Source of the DNA: Ectobius pallidus
Lineage: Eukaryota > Arthropoda > Insecta > Blattodea > Ectobiidae
Reading direction: 5' to 3'
DNA length: 64,000 nucleotides
Assembly: GCA_964059195.1 (NCBI GenBank)
Contig: CAXKWD010000005.1
Location: forward strand, 96,795,882-96,859,881
Made by a program: the position numbers and the translations under genes. Shown here one piece after another: positions 48,035 to 59,221 of the stretch (position 1 is the stretch's first letter; every line of letters starts with the position of its first letter). The notes beneath the pieces were generated by a model that was not told the origin of the DNA, searched no databases, and saw only the letters and a list, made by a program, of their open reading frames with translations.

Positions 48035-48642
48035 TGACTCAAATGAAAGTGCGCAGAATATTGATAATCATGTGGAATCCGAAAAGGCATAGTCCCAGAA
48101 CAACTCCCCCAATTGTCGTGATATGGCTTCTTCACACGTCCGGCGCAATGTATTTGTTTTAACCGAGCCAGGGTGACCAACTAATACAACGGGTGCACAG
48201 TCGTCTGCATTGGAGACAGGATGTTAGGTTAGGAACAGTCTTATTAGTGTTAGTGTTAGGTTAGGAACAGTGATATTGGTGTTAGTGCTAGGATGTTAGG
48301 TTAGGAAAAGTGGTATTAGTGTTAGTGATATATAGAGCTTGATTAGTGGTAGTTGTGTGCATTTCGTTTTGTTACGTTGGTCACAGTTCATCGCTAAACA
48401 ACGTCACACAGGCAACGTCCAGTCATGCGATCTGTACAATTAATATGGCGGAAATATAGCTCCTTTTTGTCATTTTGTACTATAAAAGAAAATGTAGTCT
48501 TTAGGGCGGGCGGGCGGGTTGGACTAAATCACTCGTGAAGACAACATCTTCTCTCCCGAGAATGATATGTGTTGAAATCCGTGTGTTTTAAACTGTTTTA
48601 TGGAGATAATCTTGTGTTAAAAGATGGGGGGAGTTGATATAG

Positions 48643-49460
48643 GATTTTACCTCCGAAAACATTGAGCGTAATCTTCATACAGATTCTGATGTTGTGCCAC
48701 CTGGTGATAAGGAGTCGTCTATTTCGCAAGAAGATTGTCTGCCCGGATCTTCTGAAAAATTTCAGGTTATTACTAGTAATGTTGTAATTCCATTTCCAGA
48801 TAGCATTCAGATGGTAGTTGATGCAGTAAGGAACTTCGATTTCTTATGGATTTCGGCAGATAAAGAAAATATTTTAGAATACCTAATGAAAAATCATCCT
48901 AACCTTAAGGACAAAAACGTGTTACAGAAGCAACTGAATAACTTAATGAATAAGGCAATTGAAAAAAGTATATTCTTCTGGTTAATGAGAAATATATTCT
49001 AGGAAAGAATATTAGCGAGACATTCACAGAATCAGAATTCAGAACAGATTCGGCAAGATCCAGGCCAATTGCTGCAGCTACCCAAATTAAGGTCCATAGA
49101 AATGACGATCGTTCAGAAAAAGTAGCTGAGAAGTCAAAAGAAAGATCTGAAAATGTTTCCGAAAACACAAAGAATGCTGAAAAACCTGAAAAGCGTCACG
49201 GTTTGATTCAACTCGAATCTCCGACTGCGAAGAAACCAAGAACTTGTCCTTCTCCGACGAGTTCAACAGAAACATCAGAATCAAGCCATGGAGCAAGTGG
49301 TTTAAAGGAAAGTGAGACAACTGAATTGCCGGATGAACTTACTGGTGAACTTCCTCCAATCGTTGAAAATCTTAAGAAGACTTCACAAGACCTCCAGAAA
49401 CCAGGACCCTACCAGTGTCAGCTGCACGACAGTACTTCATTGGAAGATGAAAAGCAATAA
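48643..49460 (+). pseudogene. Unrecognised acidic protein, unit 2 (frameshifted)
   Basis: Second copy of the sequence at 45,355-46,175. Open 48,643-49,002, then the -1 frame from 48,963 to 49,460. Differences include loss of one codon (the PDIS segment becomes PDS), ENIS to ENIL and a Leu to His change near the end. The same homopolymer frameshift is present. It lies about 0.6 kb downstream of the unit 1 LTR, in the same orientation, with no copy of the candidate first exon. Confidence 0.5.
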
Positions 49461-50451
49461 TTTTGTTCAATTCTTATCTTCAATGTTGTCTACTCTGTGA
49501 CCCCAAAATGTCAGTTTAAGAAGCGATAATTTCTTTCCTTTTAAAATAATATTATGTAAATGTATGTAAATGTTTACAACCGTTAATAAAAAAATTAAGC
49601 TCCTTGATTTTAGTTTGGTGAAGAAAAAAGAAATAATAGGTATAAGTCTATCTTCTTTTATGTAAAAAATGATCACTTTCAGTTTTATTTATTCTCCCGC
49701 AGATCTAGCAATTCTGTCTTCATTTTACTTTAGAGAACCTAACTTTTGAACTTTACGGAAGCAATGCTTCTCTGCGAAAGCCAAACCTATGGGTGCCTTC
49801 TGTTCTTCGAATTTTCCTTCGGTTATTTTCTTGACTACTAACTCAACTCTAATATAACTAGTTCATATTCCTGAACAATCATTATTGTCTACATTAAGGT
49901 AATTTACAGAAAAGTATTTAATCATGAGACCGTGAAATATTAAACTCTTTAATAGTTTTGAAAGTATGAATGACCAAATTGTTTTCTGTAGTGGCACTTG
50001 GAACAAACATATGTATTTAATTCCTTTGAAAGTCAATGGAAGCAAAGTCCTACACAAGTGTCCGAATCTGTTTTAGTTATGTGCTGATTTGATAAGATTG
50101 AGGTTAGTGTTTTGAACTCTATGGCACCTCGCTTGGTATCAACTGTTGTCAATCTAATAAATGAGCTAAGTGATATTAAGAAATCATTAACTTAAACGAA
50201 TCAAGAAAAAAATCGAGAGACAGATTATTCGTGAGGCTGCATGCACTTCATATCTTTAATTAGCAACGAGCTATGCAATATGAGTGAAAATCATGTTGCA
50301 TTTAAAGAGGCAGTTTGATCAATTATCATACAATGTTAATTTTATTATGACAAAAGATTCAATGGTTCTGATAACCGAATTCAGAATAAACATATGGATA
50401 ATGTGGCTAAATGTCCTTTAGACCTAATGGGAATACAATATATTATAATAT

Positions 50452-51318
50452 TGTCACAAAGCCCAGAAAAGACTCGCCTAGAAACTGACGGAAAAAGGAG
50501 ACACCCAGAAATTGCGAGAAACGACGGAGTCTAGAAAGATCGCGCTCCCCTAGTGGACGGGCGGCAGACGAGCGCTAGTGGGCGTGACAACGTCGGCGAT
50601 TGGGCCGCGCTTCGTGAGGGAAGGCCTGTAGGGAGGAGCTTGTGCTAAGGGGTGTGCCCGCGCGGCGCAGCGCGCATTCCAGATTCCACGCGGGCGGAAC
50701 TTTCGAGGCATCGGCTCTGGAATATACGTCGGGCCTATATAAGGGGCCGCGAGCGAGCTGAGTCAGTCAGAGTAACAGTAGCAGTCAGTCAGTGAATCAG
50801 AGTTGAGAGAGTCAGTTCTTAGCAGAGAGCAGGAGAGACAGTTCGTGAGTAGCAACGGCCAGTCAGAGGTAGTCAGTCCGCGAGGAGTGATGAGCCAGTC
50901 AATGGGTGAACAGTCAGTCCGTAACAGCGGGAGAGAGTCAGCGTCGGAGTGTGAACTGGACGGAGAGCACTGATCAGCGCGACCTCAAGTAAGTGTGACT
51001 TGAGGAGCTGAGGACCTGGACGGAGTGAACCGATCAGCGCAGCTGAGGACTTGGGAAGCTGAGGAGCCAGTGACCGGAGGGATTAGTCAACGGAGGGACC
51101 CGCGAGCGGAAGACCTAGTCAACGGGGAACTAGTGACCGGAGAGAAGGGTGAACGGAGGAACTAATGAACGGAAGAGTTGGTGAGCTGATCTGGATTGGA
51201 CTGGGACAGTGCTGCGACGTGGCAGTGAGCACCGGACAGAAGAGTGAGTTGGAGAACATTCAGGAGTTTTCTGACTCTATTGACCATTGTGTAATAGTAA
51301 ATAAAGAATCCTCCGTCC
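50452..51318 (+). mobile_element. LTR (solo type), unit 2 copy
   Basis: Same as the unit 1 LTR, with a few substitutions: one changes ggaatattcg to ggaatatacg upstream of the TATA box (about 50,736). Cut at the same 3' point by the tandem junction. Confidence 0.7.
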
Positions 51319-51922
51319 TGACTCAAATGAAAGTGCGCAGAATATTGATAATCATGTGGAATCCGAAAAGGCATAGTCCCAGAACAACTCCCCCCATTCT
51401 CGTGATATGGCTTCTTCACACGTCCGGCGCAATGTATTTGTTTTAACCGAGCCAGGGTGACCAACTAATACAACGGGTGCACAGTCGTCTGCATTGGAGA
51501 CAGGATGTTAGGTTAGGAACAGTCTTATTAGTGTTAGTGTTAGGTTAGGAACAGTGATATTGGTGTTAGTGCTAGGATGTTAGGTTAGGAAAAGTGGTAT
51601 TAGTATTAGTGATATATAGAGCTTGATTAGTGGTAGTTGTGTGCATTTCGTTTTGTTACGTTGGTCACAGTTCATCGCTAAACAACGTCACACAGGCAAC
51701 GTCCAGTCATGCGATCTGTACAATTAATATGGCGGAAATATAGCTCCTTTTTGTCATTTTGTACTATAAAAGAAAATGTAGTCTTTAGGGCGGGCGGGTT
51801 GGACTAAATCACTCGTGAAGACAACATCTTCTCTCCCGAGAATGATATGTGTTGAAATCCGTGTGTTTTAAACTGTTTTATGGAGATAATCTTGTGTTAA
51901 AAGATGGGGGGAGTTGATATAG

Positions 51923-52742
51923 GATTTTACCTCCGAAAACATTGAGCGTAATCTTCATACAGATTCTGATGTTGTGCCACCTGGTGATAAGGAGTCGTCT
52001 ATTTCGCAAGAAGATTGTCTGCCCGGATCTTCTGAAAAATTTCAGGTTATTACTAGTAATGTTGTAATTCCATGTCCAGATATCAGCATTCAGATGGTAG
52101 TTGATGCAGTAAGGAACTTCGATTTCTTATGGATTTCGGCAGATAAAGAAAATATTTCAGAATACCTAATGAAAAATCATCCTAACCTTAAGGACAAAAA
52201 CGTGTTACAGAAGCAACTGAATAACTTAATGAATAAGGCAATTGAAAAAAGTATATTCTTCTGGTTAATGAGAAATATATTCTAGGAAAGAATATTAGCG
52301 AGACATTCACAGAATCAGAATTCAGAACAGATTCGGCAAGATCCAGGCCAATTGCTGCAGCTACCCAAATTAAGGTCCATAGAAATGACGATCGTTCAGA
52401 AAAAGTAGCTGAGAAGTCAAAAGAAAGATCAAAAATGTTTCCGAAAACACAAAGAATGCTGAAAAACCTGAAAAGCGTCACGGTTTGATTCAACTCGAAT
52501 CTCCGACTGCGAAGAAACCAAGAACTTGTCCTTCTCCGACGAGTTCAACAGAAACATCAGAATCAAGCCATGGAGCAAGTGGTTTAAAGGAAAGTGAGAC
52601 AACTGAATTGCCGGATGAACTTACTGGTGAACTTCCTCCAATCGTTGAAAATCTTAAGAAGACTTCACAAGACCTCCAGTAACCAGGACCCTACCAGTGT
52701 CAGCTGCACGACAGTACTTCATTGGAAGATGAAAAGCAATAA
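51923..52742 (+). pseudogene. Unrecognised acidic protein, unit 3 (further decayed)
   Basis: Third copy. The first frame (51,923-52,285) matches unit 1 closely. The second carries an extra 1-bp loss at about 52,432 (aaagatcaaaaatg against aaagatctgaaaatg) and a premature TAA at about 52,680 (ctccagtaacc against ctccagaaacc). Together with the shared homopolymer frameshift this leaves no full product. Confidence 0.5.
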
Positions 52743-53731
52743 TTTTGTTCAATTCTTATCTTCAATGTTGTCTACTCTGTGACCCCAAAATGTCAGTTTA
52801 AGAAGCGATAATTTCTTTCCTTTTAAAATAATATTATGTAAATGTATGTAAATGTTTACAACAGTTAATAAAAAAATTAAGCTTCTTGATTTTAGTTTGG
52901 TAAAGAAAAAAGAAATAATAGGTATAAGTCTATCTTCCTTTATGTAAAAAATGATCACTTTCAGTTTTATTTATTCTCCCGCAGATCTAGCAAATCTGTC
53001 TTCATTTTACTTTAGAGAACCTAACTTTTGAACTTTACGGAAGCAATGATTCTCTGCGAAAGCCAAACCTATGGGTGCCTACTGATTCTTCGAATTTTCC
53101 TTCGGTTATTTTCTTGACTACTAACTCAACTCTAATATAACTAGTTCATATTCCTGAGCAATCATTATTGTCTACATTAAGGTAATTTACAGAAAAGTAT
53201 TTAATCGTGAGACCGTGAAATATTAAACTCTTTAATAGTTTTGAAAGTATGAATGACCAAATTGTTTTATGTAGTGGCACTTGGAACAAACATATGTATT
53301 TAATTCCTTTGAAAGTCAATGGAAGCAAAGTCTTACACAAGTGACCGAATCTGTTTTAGTTATGTGCTGATTTGATAAGATTGAGGTTAGTGTTTTGAAC
53401 TCTATGGCACCTCGCTTGGTATCAACTGTTGTCAATCTAATAAATGAGCTAAGTGATATTAAGAAATCATTAACTTAAACGAATCAAGAAAAAAATCGAG
53501 AGACAGATTATTCGTGTGACTGCATGCACTTCATGTCTTTAATTAGCAACGAGCTATGCAATATGAGTGAAAATCATGTTGCATTTAAAGAGGCAGTTTG
53601 ATCAATTATCATACAATGTTAATTTTATTATGACAAAAGATTCAATGATTCTGATAACGGAATTCAGAATAAACATATGGATAATGTGGCTAAATGTCCT
53701 TTAGACCTAATGGGAATACAATATATTATAT

Positions 53732-54610
53732 TGTCACAAAGCCCAGAAAAGACTCGCCTAGAAACTGACGGAAAAATGAGTCACCCAGAAATTGCGAGAA
53801 ACGACGGAGTCTAGAAAGATCGCGCTCCCCTAGTGGACGGGCGGAAGACGAGCGCTAGTGGGCGTGACAACGTCGGCGATTGGGCCGCGCTTCGTGAGGG
53901 AAGGCCTGTAGGGAGGAGCTTGTGCTAAGGGGTGTGCCCGCGCGGCGCAGCGCGCATTCCAGATTCCACGCGGGCGGAACTTTCGAGGCATCGGCTCTGG
54001 AATATTCGTCGGGCCTATATAAGGGGCCGCGAGCGAGCTGAGTCAGTCAGAGTAACAGTAGCGGTCAGTCAGTGAATCAGAGTTGAGAGAGTCAGTTCTT
54101 AGCAGAGAGCAGGAGAGTCAGTTCGTGAGTAGCAACGGCCAGTCAGAGGTAGTCAGTCCGCGAGGAGTGATGAGCCAGTCAATGGGTGAACAGTCAGTCC
54201 GTAACAGCGGGAGAGAGTCAGCGTCGGAGTGCACGGAGAGCACTGATCAGCGCGACCTCAAGTAAGTGTGACTTGAGGAGCTGAGGACCTGGACGGAGTG
54301 AACCGATCAGCGCAGGTGAGGACTTGGGAAGCTGAGGAGCCAGTGACCGGAGGGACTAGTCAACGGAGGAACCCGCGAGCGGAAGACCTAGTCAACGGGG
54401 AACTAGTGACCGGAGAGAAGGGTGAACGGAGGAACTAATGAACGGAAGAGTTGGTGAGCTGATCTGGATTGGACTGGGACAGTGCTGCGACGTGGCAGTG
54501 AGCACCGGACAGAAGAGTGAGTTGGAGAACATTCAGGAGTTTTCTGACTCTATTGACCATTGTGTAATAGTAAATAAAGAATCCTCCGTCCCCGAGGAGC
54601 CCTTGTTGCA
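53732..54610 (+). mobile_element. Complete solo LTR, unit 3 copy (879 bp)
   Basis: The only full-length copy: starts TGTCACAAAG at 53,732 and ends CCCTTGTTGCA at 54,610 (TG...CA ends). It is flanked on both sides by atat (53,728-53,731 and 54,611-54,614), consistent with a 4-bp target duplication, though the site is low-complexity. TATA box at 54,016. The unit 1 and 2 copies have lost everything after cctccgtcc. This indicates a solo LTR downstream of the gene that was later swept into the tandem duplication. Confidence 0.7.
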
Positions 54611-54884
54611 ATATAGACTATCCTACACAGTTGGAAGTCAAGTGATACTCAATTTAATCTAAAAGAAGGGACTGGAAACTCAGAATCTGTAGACTAACCC
54701 CATATCGATAGTCCTATGCCAGGTAAGCAAGCTTTGCTAGCCTTGTGGCAAGCGATTGATAGTGGCCTGCTATCTGGCAAACCACTAGCACTGTTAGTCG
54801 GTCACCCAGAACCGTCAACAACACGCTTTCCGCCTGCAAGCCACGAGGCACTTCCGTGTCAAAATGAACATGCTGCAGTTGGTG

Positions 54885-55260
54885 AACTTGGCCTAAGAGA
54901 GATGAAAATGGGGACTGGAGAAAACTGCATAACGATGAGCTTCGTAATCTGTACTCGTCACCAGATATAGTAAGGGTAATGAAATCACGGATGAAATGGG
55001 CTGGACATGTTGCGCGCATGGGGGAGGAAAGACATAACTTATCAAAAATATTGACGAGGAGACCCAAAGGGAAAAGACCACTTGGAAAACCTATAGACGC
55101 AGGTGGGAGGACATTATTAGGATGGATTTAAGGGAAGTCGGATTTGCGAGGGATGGCTGGATGGAGTTAAAGCGCGGCAATGAACCTTCGGGATCCATAA
55201 AATAGATAATATTCCTTTAGCTTACTTAGGAATTGTCTATTGCCATTGAGTAAGGGAAGA
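54885..55260 (+). pseudogene. LINE 3' end (RTE-like reverse transcriptase tail)
   Basis: The frame begins DENGDWRKLHNDELRNLYSS and continues PDIVRVMKSRMKWAGHVARM through SKILTRRPKGKRPLGKP. It shifts by one base at about 55,092 into RRRWEDIIRMDLREVGFARD and stops at aaatag (about 55,200). The 3' untranslated sequence ttaggaattgtctattgcca follows. This C-terminal tail is characteristic of RTE-like LINEs in arthropods. 5'-truncated and frameshifted. Best preserved of the four copies in the window. Confidence 0.75.
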
Positions 55261-55835
55261 TTCGGAGGAATGTTCCAATCTTTCGTCTCAATGAAAGAGC
55301 TCGGGAACCTTTTCTCCGAAATCTCTGGAACGACAATGGCCTGCGCATTGTAGCGCCATGAAGTCACTCGCGACTGAATCGCGATGCTGGTGAGCTTATG
55401 TGTGCTAACGTTAGTGGACTAAATTCCCGCTAGCGTAGTCCGCTGCGCATGAGGAGCTAGTCCAAGACGCCTAAACAGCCTGTCGCTAATGAGATTGCAG
55501 TCTGAACCGCTATCCAGGAGGGCTGTGGCCTCAACAGGCGAGCCGTCTGAGTCCAGGATGCGGACAGTAGCAGTGGGAAGCAAGCAGCGCTGCTGGGTCT
55601 GACTAGAGGCCATAACACCTGCAGTGTTGGCAGCCCGGTGACTATCGCTGGCCGGGTCGTGGAGGAATGTGCTATGTCTACCAGCACATCTCCTGCACTG
55701 AAAAGTCCTGCAATTGTTGGCATGCCCTTGACTATACAGGCATACGCGACACAGTCTGCGGTCTCTAACGAACTGGTCTCTTTGAGCGAAAGTCATGCTC
55801 CTGAAGACGCTGCAAACCGTCTGGACTTGACATAG
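55230..55835 (-). pseudogene. BEL/Pao retrotransposon gag-protease fragment
   Basis: The minus frame 55,419-55,796 (125 codons) has two Cys/His clusters (C16, C19, C29; then C34, C37, H41, H46 in CRRCAGRHSTFLH) and an aspartic protease active site, LLDSGSDCNLIS (D95). That arrangement is typical of the gag-protease junction of BEL/Pao elements. After a frame break, remains of the next segment (AIVVPEISEK and WNIPPNLPL) occur at 55,255-55,340. No reverse transcriptase, integrase or LTRs were identified. Inactive fragment abutting a LINE 3' end. Confidence 0.75.
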
Positions 55836-56894
55836 TGACTTGCTTATACAATGTCTGAATTAAATAGGTTGCCCGCCTAGAGCCGGTGCAACAATAACAA
55901 AGTTTGCTTATAGGAATGGAGTGAGTTGCCCGCATAGGAGCATACGAGTAGACAAAGAAATAGTGTGTTGCTGTACAGGTGTAAGTACACAGATGTAAAA
56001 TTTGACACTTTGAAAGAAGGTACAGAAAGCTGACTTGAAATCTGTCAAAGACCTCCCTCAAACGCAATGCGGAGGAGAACCACAGTTACTTATAGCAAAT
56101 GACTTTAAGCTACTTATTACTGAAGGCTACTGATGGTAGCGTCTCACACCGGCGGCAAACTATACCGGGAGAACAAGAGAGGTATATAAGAATGACTAGA
56201 TTTGTGGCTAATCACTGAGGTCTCTGTAATAAGTGACCAAGACAATTTCAAACTGTGAATTGAATAGTTACTTTACGTTAATTCATAGGTCACTAAGCAT
56301 CCATACATCTTCAACCATAGGCCTCTGGGCCACATCTAGGCCCGGAGGATCCACAAAGAGATGTTCCCGCTCCCAAGGTAGCTCGCAGGCGAAATAGGGA
56401 TAGACGGGAAAGCCTCTCCGGATTGAAAGATGCAATGCTAAGTCAGGTTCAATAAATTTTTTATTGAACCCCTTGATGATAAACAAAATGGACCCTTTTT
56501 ATACACAAGATGGAATCTTCTGATATCTTGCTTTACACTGCGTGATTTCCTCTTCCGAACGGTGCCGGAGAAAATGTTGAAGTAGTGATGAGATCAAGGG
56601 GAAGCGTCTTAGCAAGATCCTTCTAAATGGTAAGGCGTGCTTGCCTTACAAGACTGGCGATGACTCGGAGGACCAGAGTAATTATTTAGAGTCGAACTTA
56701 CTCCAACGACTGAGTGAGATTTCACCTTTGCGTGAAACGAATACGCACCTTCAGCAATTATTTAAGGTCGGGCTTGCTGCAACGACCGAGATTAGTAGAC
56801 GAACTTTAATAGGTTGCTTCGTCACTGCAACGATATTTAATTTCAAACACTTATTTAAAATTAGCTTTATGACAGTACTCACAATAAATCCTTG
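55836..56894. other. Unassigned DNA with a perfect palindrome
   Basis: No recognised gene. 56,446-56,470 is a perfect 11-bp stem with a 3-base loop (ggttcaataaa on the left arm), placing an aataaa on both strands. A gaggtatataagaatg motif near 56,180 could be a TATA box. Related words (actccaacgactgagtgaga and gctgcaacgaccgagattag) suggest a weak direct repeat at 56,700-56,800. Confidence 0.4.
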
Positions 56895-57898
56895 TTACTG
56901 ATAAGATGCCCGATTATAGTTTGTCTTGTAAGGAGGGTATCTAGTGCGTTCACATAATCGTCGACAGCTTATCTTTTCTTGTAGGAGTTGTCTAATTCTT
57001 GGTGATGTAATGTATTTAATGTTTCTTGGATGATATACTTTAGCACTAGCCAGATTTGCTGCATGATGGATATATCTGCTTAGCATACTGACGGCTTTGT
57101 CAATATCTTGAGGAGATTTTAAGGGAATTTTTAAATCGGTAATTACATTAAGAGTATTTTTATAGTAATCCCAATCAAAAGGATATTTAATTAACGAATT
57201 GCATTTGTTTTGGTAGACAGTATCAGAAGATATAGTGATAGATACTGGATAATGGTCTGAACTGAGTTCATGAGTATATACGTATGGGACTGAGCAAATA
57301 TCATTGATATGTTTACCAATAAAAATAAGTCCAGTACATCAGGTGTCTGACCTGCAGGCGGGTAGATTGTAGGTTCTACGGGGTAGGAGAATTCCATAAA
57401 TAGTTGAGTGGCTGCATAAATAAGTACTTGGCCTCTTGGATTAATTGTATTTGAACCCCATCGGGGGTGTTTTGCATTAAAATCTCCTCCAAGAAGAAAA
57501 TGATGACCCATAATGTGAGCAATGTCCCAAAAATTTACTACAGACATCTTATTAGTAGGTGCTGAATAAAATGAGCCTATTTGATACTTTACACCATTTA
57601 AAGTAACCAACACTCTAGAAATCTGAAATTCCTCTTCTATTATTGGTGGAAGTCCATCATGATTTATATGGTTTTTAACGAGAACAGCTGAGCCACCTTT
57701 CCTCTCATCACTAGGATGATCTGCTCTATATATAACATATCCAGGCATTGCAAAATGTATGTTAGAGGTCAATTTTGTTTCAGTAAGAAGTAAAATGTTG
57801 ACACTGTGTGAATCAAGAAACAATTTCAATTCATGATACTTGTTATTAATACTCCTGCAATTCCATGTGCAAACTTGAAAAGACTTATTGTGATTCAT
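56895..57898 (-). pseudogene. LINE ORF2 N-terminus: AP-type endonuclease, frameshifted
   Basis: Starts at ATG 57,898. Endonuclease motifs in order: TWNCRSI (N13), LLLTETKL (E40), YRADHPSDERKGGSAVLVKN, then GGDFNAKHPRWGS (D139, N141, H144) and TPDVLDLF (D187). At about 57,305-57,335 the frame is lost and continues -1/+2 as IGKHINDICSVPYVYTHELS, then SSDHYPV, which supplies the final catalytic Asp-His pair. It ends SYQ and stop at 56,895 before any reverse transcriptase. All expected catalytic residues are visible but split between two frames. In living elements this enzyme nicks target DNA for target-primed reverse transcription. Confidence 0.85.
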
Positions 57899-58987
57899 TT
57901 TTTGTTTATGAGAATTGGAAGCACTTGCTGCAGGGAATTGATGAGTGGAAAGAGAAGAGACATGAGAGAATCAATTCTGTCCAGCAGTTTTGTAATCAAA
58001 TTATTAGTTGGATCATTCACCGATGAAACGTTTTTGCTAGTAATACCCGCATAAGAAATGTTTTCCTTAGGCTGACTGTAGTTATCAAAAGAATGTTCTA
58101 CTGTGTTAGGTTCAGCAATATTTTTGTACTTATTTGTGTGATCATCCTTGCTTTTGAATGTTGTGTTTGTATTAGTAGACTGCCCATTCTTCTGAAGTTC
58201 TTTATAGTTTGCTGTGTGCTGTCCCTTACAGTTAACACAGATTGGAGGACTTTTTGGGTTTTTTGTGCATTTATCAGTGGGATGTGACCCTTCACATTTC
58301 ACACAACGTGGGTTTCGATGACAATAATTCTTACTGTGACCATATGCTTGGCATCTTGTACACTGAATAACTGTTCGTTTAGGCCTAGGAGGTTCCACTT
58401 TAATGACAGCATTATAGAGTCTCTTTAGTTCATAAATCTGGTCATTAATTTCATTTGGCTTGAGATCTAGGAAGAACAGAGGCAGTTCAATTTTAGAAAC
58501 GGGATGAAAAACTGGCTACATCTGAACTTGTTGATATCCCAGATCAGATAATTCTTGCATCATTAAGTTTGTGTCGCATGAGGGATGAAGTCCCCTGATC
58601 ACAACCCTGAAATTCCTTTCACTTTTAATCTGATAAGTGTAAAATTCAGCATTTTGTGATTGTAAATATAAAGTGGCATTCCTGTAGCCTTCGATTGTTT
58701 CACAGTTCAGTTTAACTTTATTGTTAGCGATAGTCATATGTTTAAATGAGCCTATATGTTCAATTTCTTTAAGATCTTTTACATATATAAATAGGTGGAG
58801 TTTTATTAACTTTGTTAGATTGGTTGGTGCTAGTATTATTCTGATTTGCAATATTTACTTCTGTAATGTCTTCGTGCACTTCTTCTAAAACTGCGAATTT
58901 ATTGGGACTAGCAAAAGCCATACCAATATCCAACTTCTGTCTTTTTGTATTGGCCATGGCCTTGTCTTCATTCTGGTTATCATTCAT
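57895..58987 (-). pseudogene. LINE ORF1 (gag-like, zinc knuckles), frameshifted
   Basis: Begins at ATG 58,987 (MNDNQNEDKAMANTKRQKLD). The frame changes near 58,790-58,770 into YVKDLKEIEHIGSF and SERNFRVVIRGLHPSCDTNL, a gag pre-knuckle domain. It breaks again at about 58,515 and resumes as 58,398-57,895, which holds three CCHC-like knuckles: CTRCQAYGHSKNYC, CVKCEGSHPTDKC and CVNCKGQHTANYKEL. The last lacks its final cysteine. The product would bind element RNA. The stop overlaps the ORF2 start by ATGA. Confidence 0.8.
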
Positions 58988-58990
58988 TTT

Positions 58991-59194
58991 GCTAACGCTG
59001 CGATTGTGAACTGAGTTTTTGACAAATTATACAACACAAGATTCAACAAACCACTAACACTAAGAACAAATAACAATCCAGTAATTATACACTTAATTAC
59101 CTTCAAAATAACACATTATTTAAGAGCTGCAAAATTCACAGACCAGCATGGCCTACTCTCACAACAATAGCAATTAAGGAAGAAAGGGATATGC
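58991..59194. other. Probable LINE 5' untranslated region and flank
   Basis: About 200 bp upstream of ORF1 with no promoter motif I can name. The true 5' end of the LINE was not located. Confidence 0.35.
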
Positions 59195-59221
59195 CACTGC
59201 CTTCTAATAACGAAGGCAGTG
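59195..59221. mobile_element. 27-bp hairpin made only of H1-type ends
   Basis: CACTGCCTTC and GAAGGCAGTG flank seven bases (taataac after the T, read ctaataacg at the centre). The ends equal the CACTGCCTTCT end of H1 elements. The flanks are gatatgc on both sides (59,188-59,194 and 59,222-59,228), a 7-bp match that becomes 8 if the last G is shared. Repeat R1 copy 1 (35,134) lacks it. Confidence 0.75.

Larger units (their letters stand above)
44753..54591 (+). repeat. Tandem triplication of a 3.28-kb gene-plus-LTR unit
   Basis: Three head-to-tail units start with tgactcaaatgaaagtgcgc at 44,753, 48,035 and 51,319 (periods 3,282 and 3,284 bp); unit 3 is 3,273 bp. The units are nearly identical by eye, with only scattered substitutions and a few short indels. 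Each holds an upstream untranslated stretch with gttaggttaggaacag words, a frameshifted protein-coding sequence, an AT-rich 3' region and an LTR. The junctions (cctccgtcc joined to tgactcaaatg) are identical in both places, implying one original duplication and later unequal exchange. Assembly artefact is possible but the private differences between units argue against simple duplication of reads. Confidence 0.9.
56895..58990 (-). mobile_element. 5' half of an I/jockey-like LINE (ORF1 plus endonuclease)
   Basis: Minus-strand element with a gag-like ORF1 (58,987 down to 57,895), then ORF2 starting with an apurinic-type endonuclease (57,898 down to 56,895). The reverse transcriptase is absent: similarity ends at about 56,895. 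ORF1 and ORF2 overlap by ATGA at 57,895-57,898, the coupling arrangement seen in several LINE clades. At least three frameshifts are present. It complements, in domain content, the 3' half at 38,420-39,790, though I cannot show they are the same family. Confidence 0.8.

Noticed and set aside
47878..48180. 100-codon minus frame recurring in the tandem units as a gene
   Set aside because: It crosses the LTR/unit junction and is antisense to it; it exists only because the junction is duplicated.
54083..54265. 60-codon Ser/Glu-rich plus frame inside the LTR
   Set aside because: It lies in the presumed transcribed leader of the LTR, which is built of gtcagtcag-type words; the other two LTR copies do not keep it as an equivalent frame.
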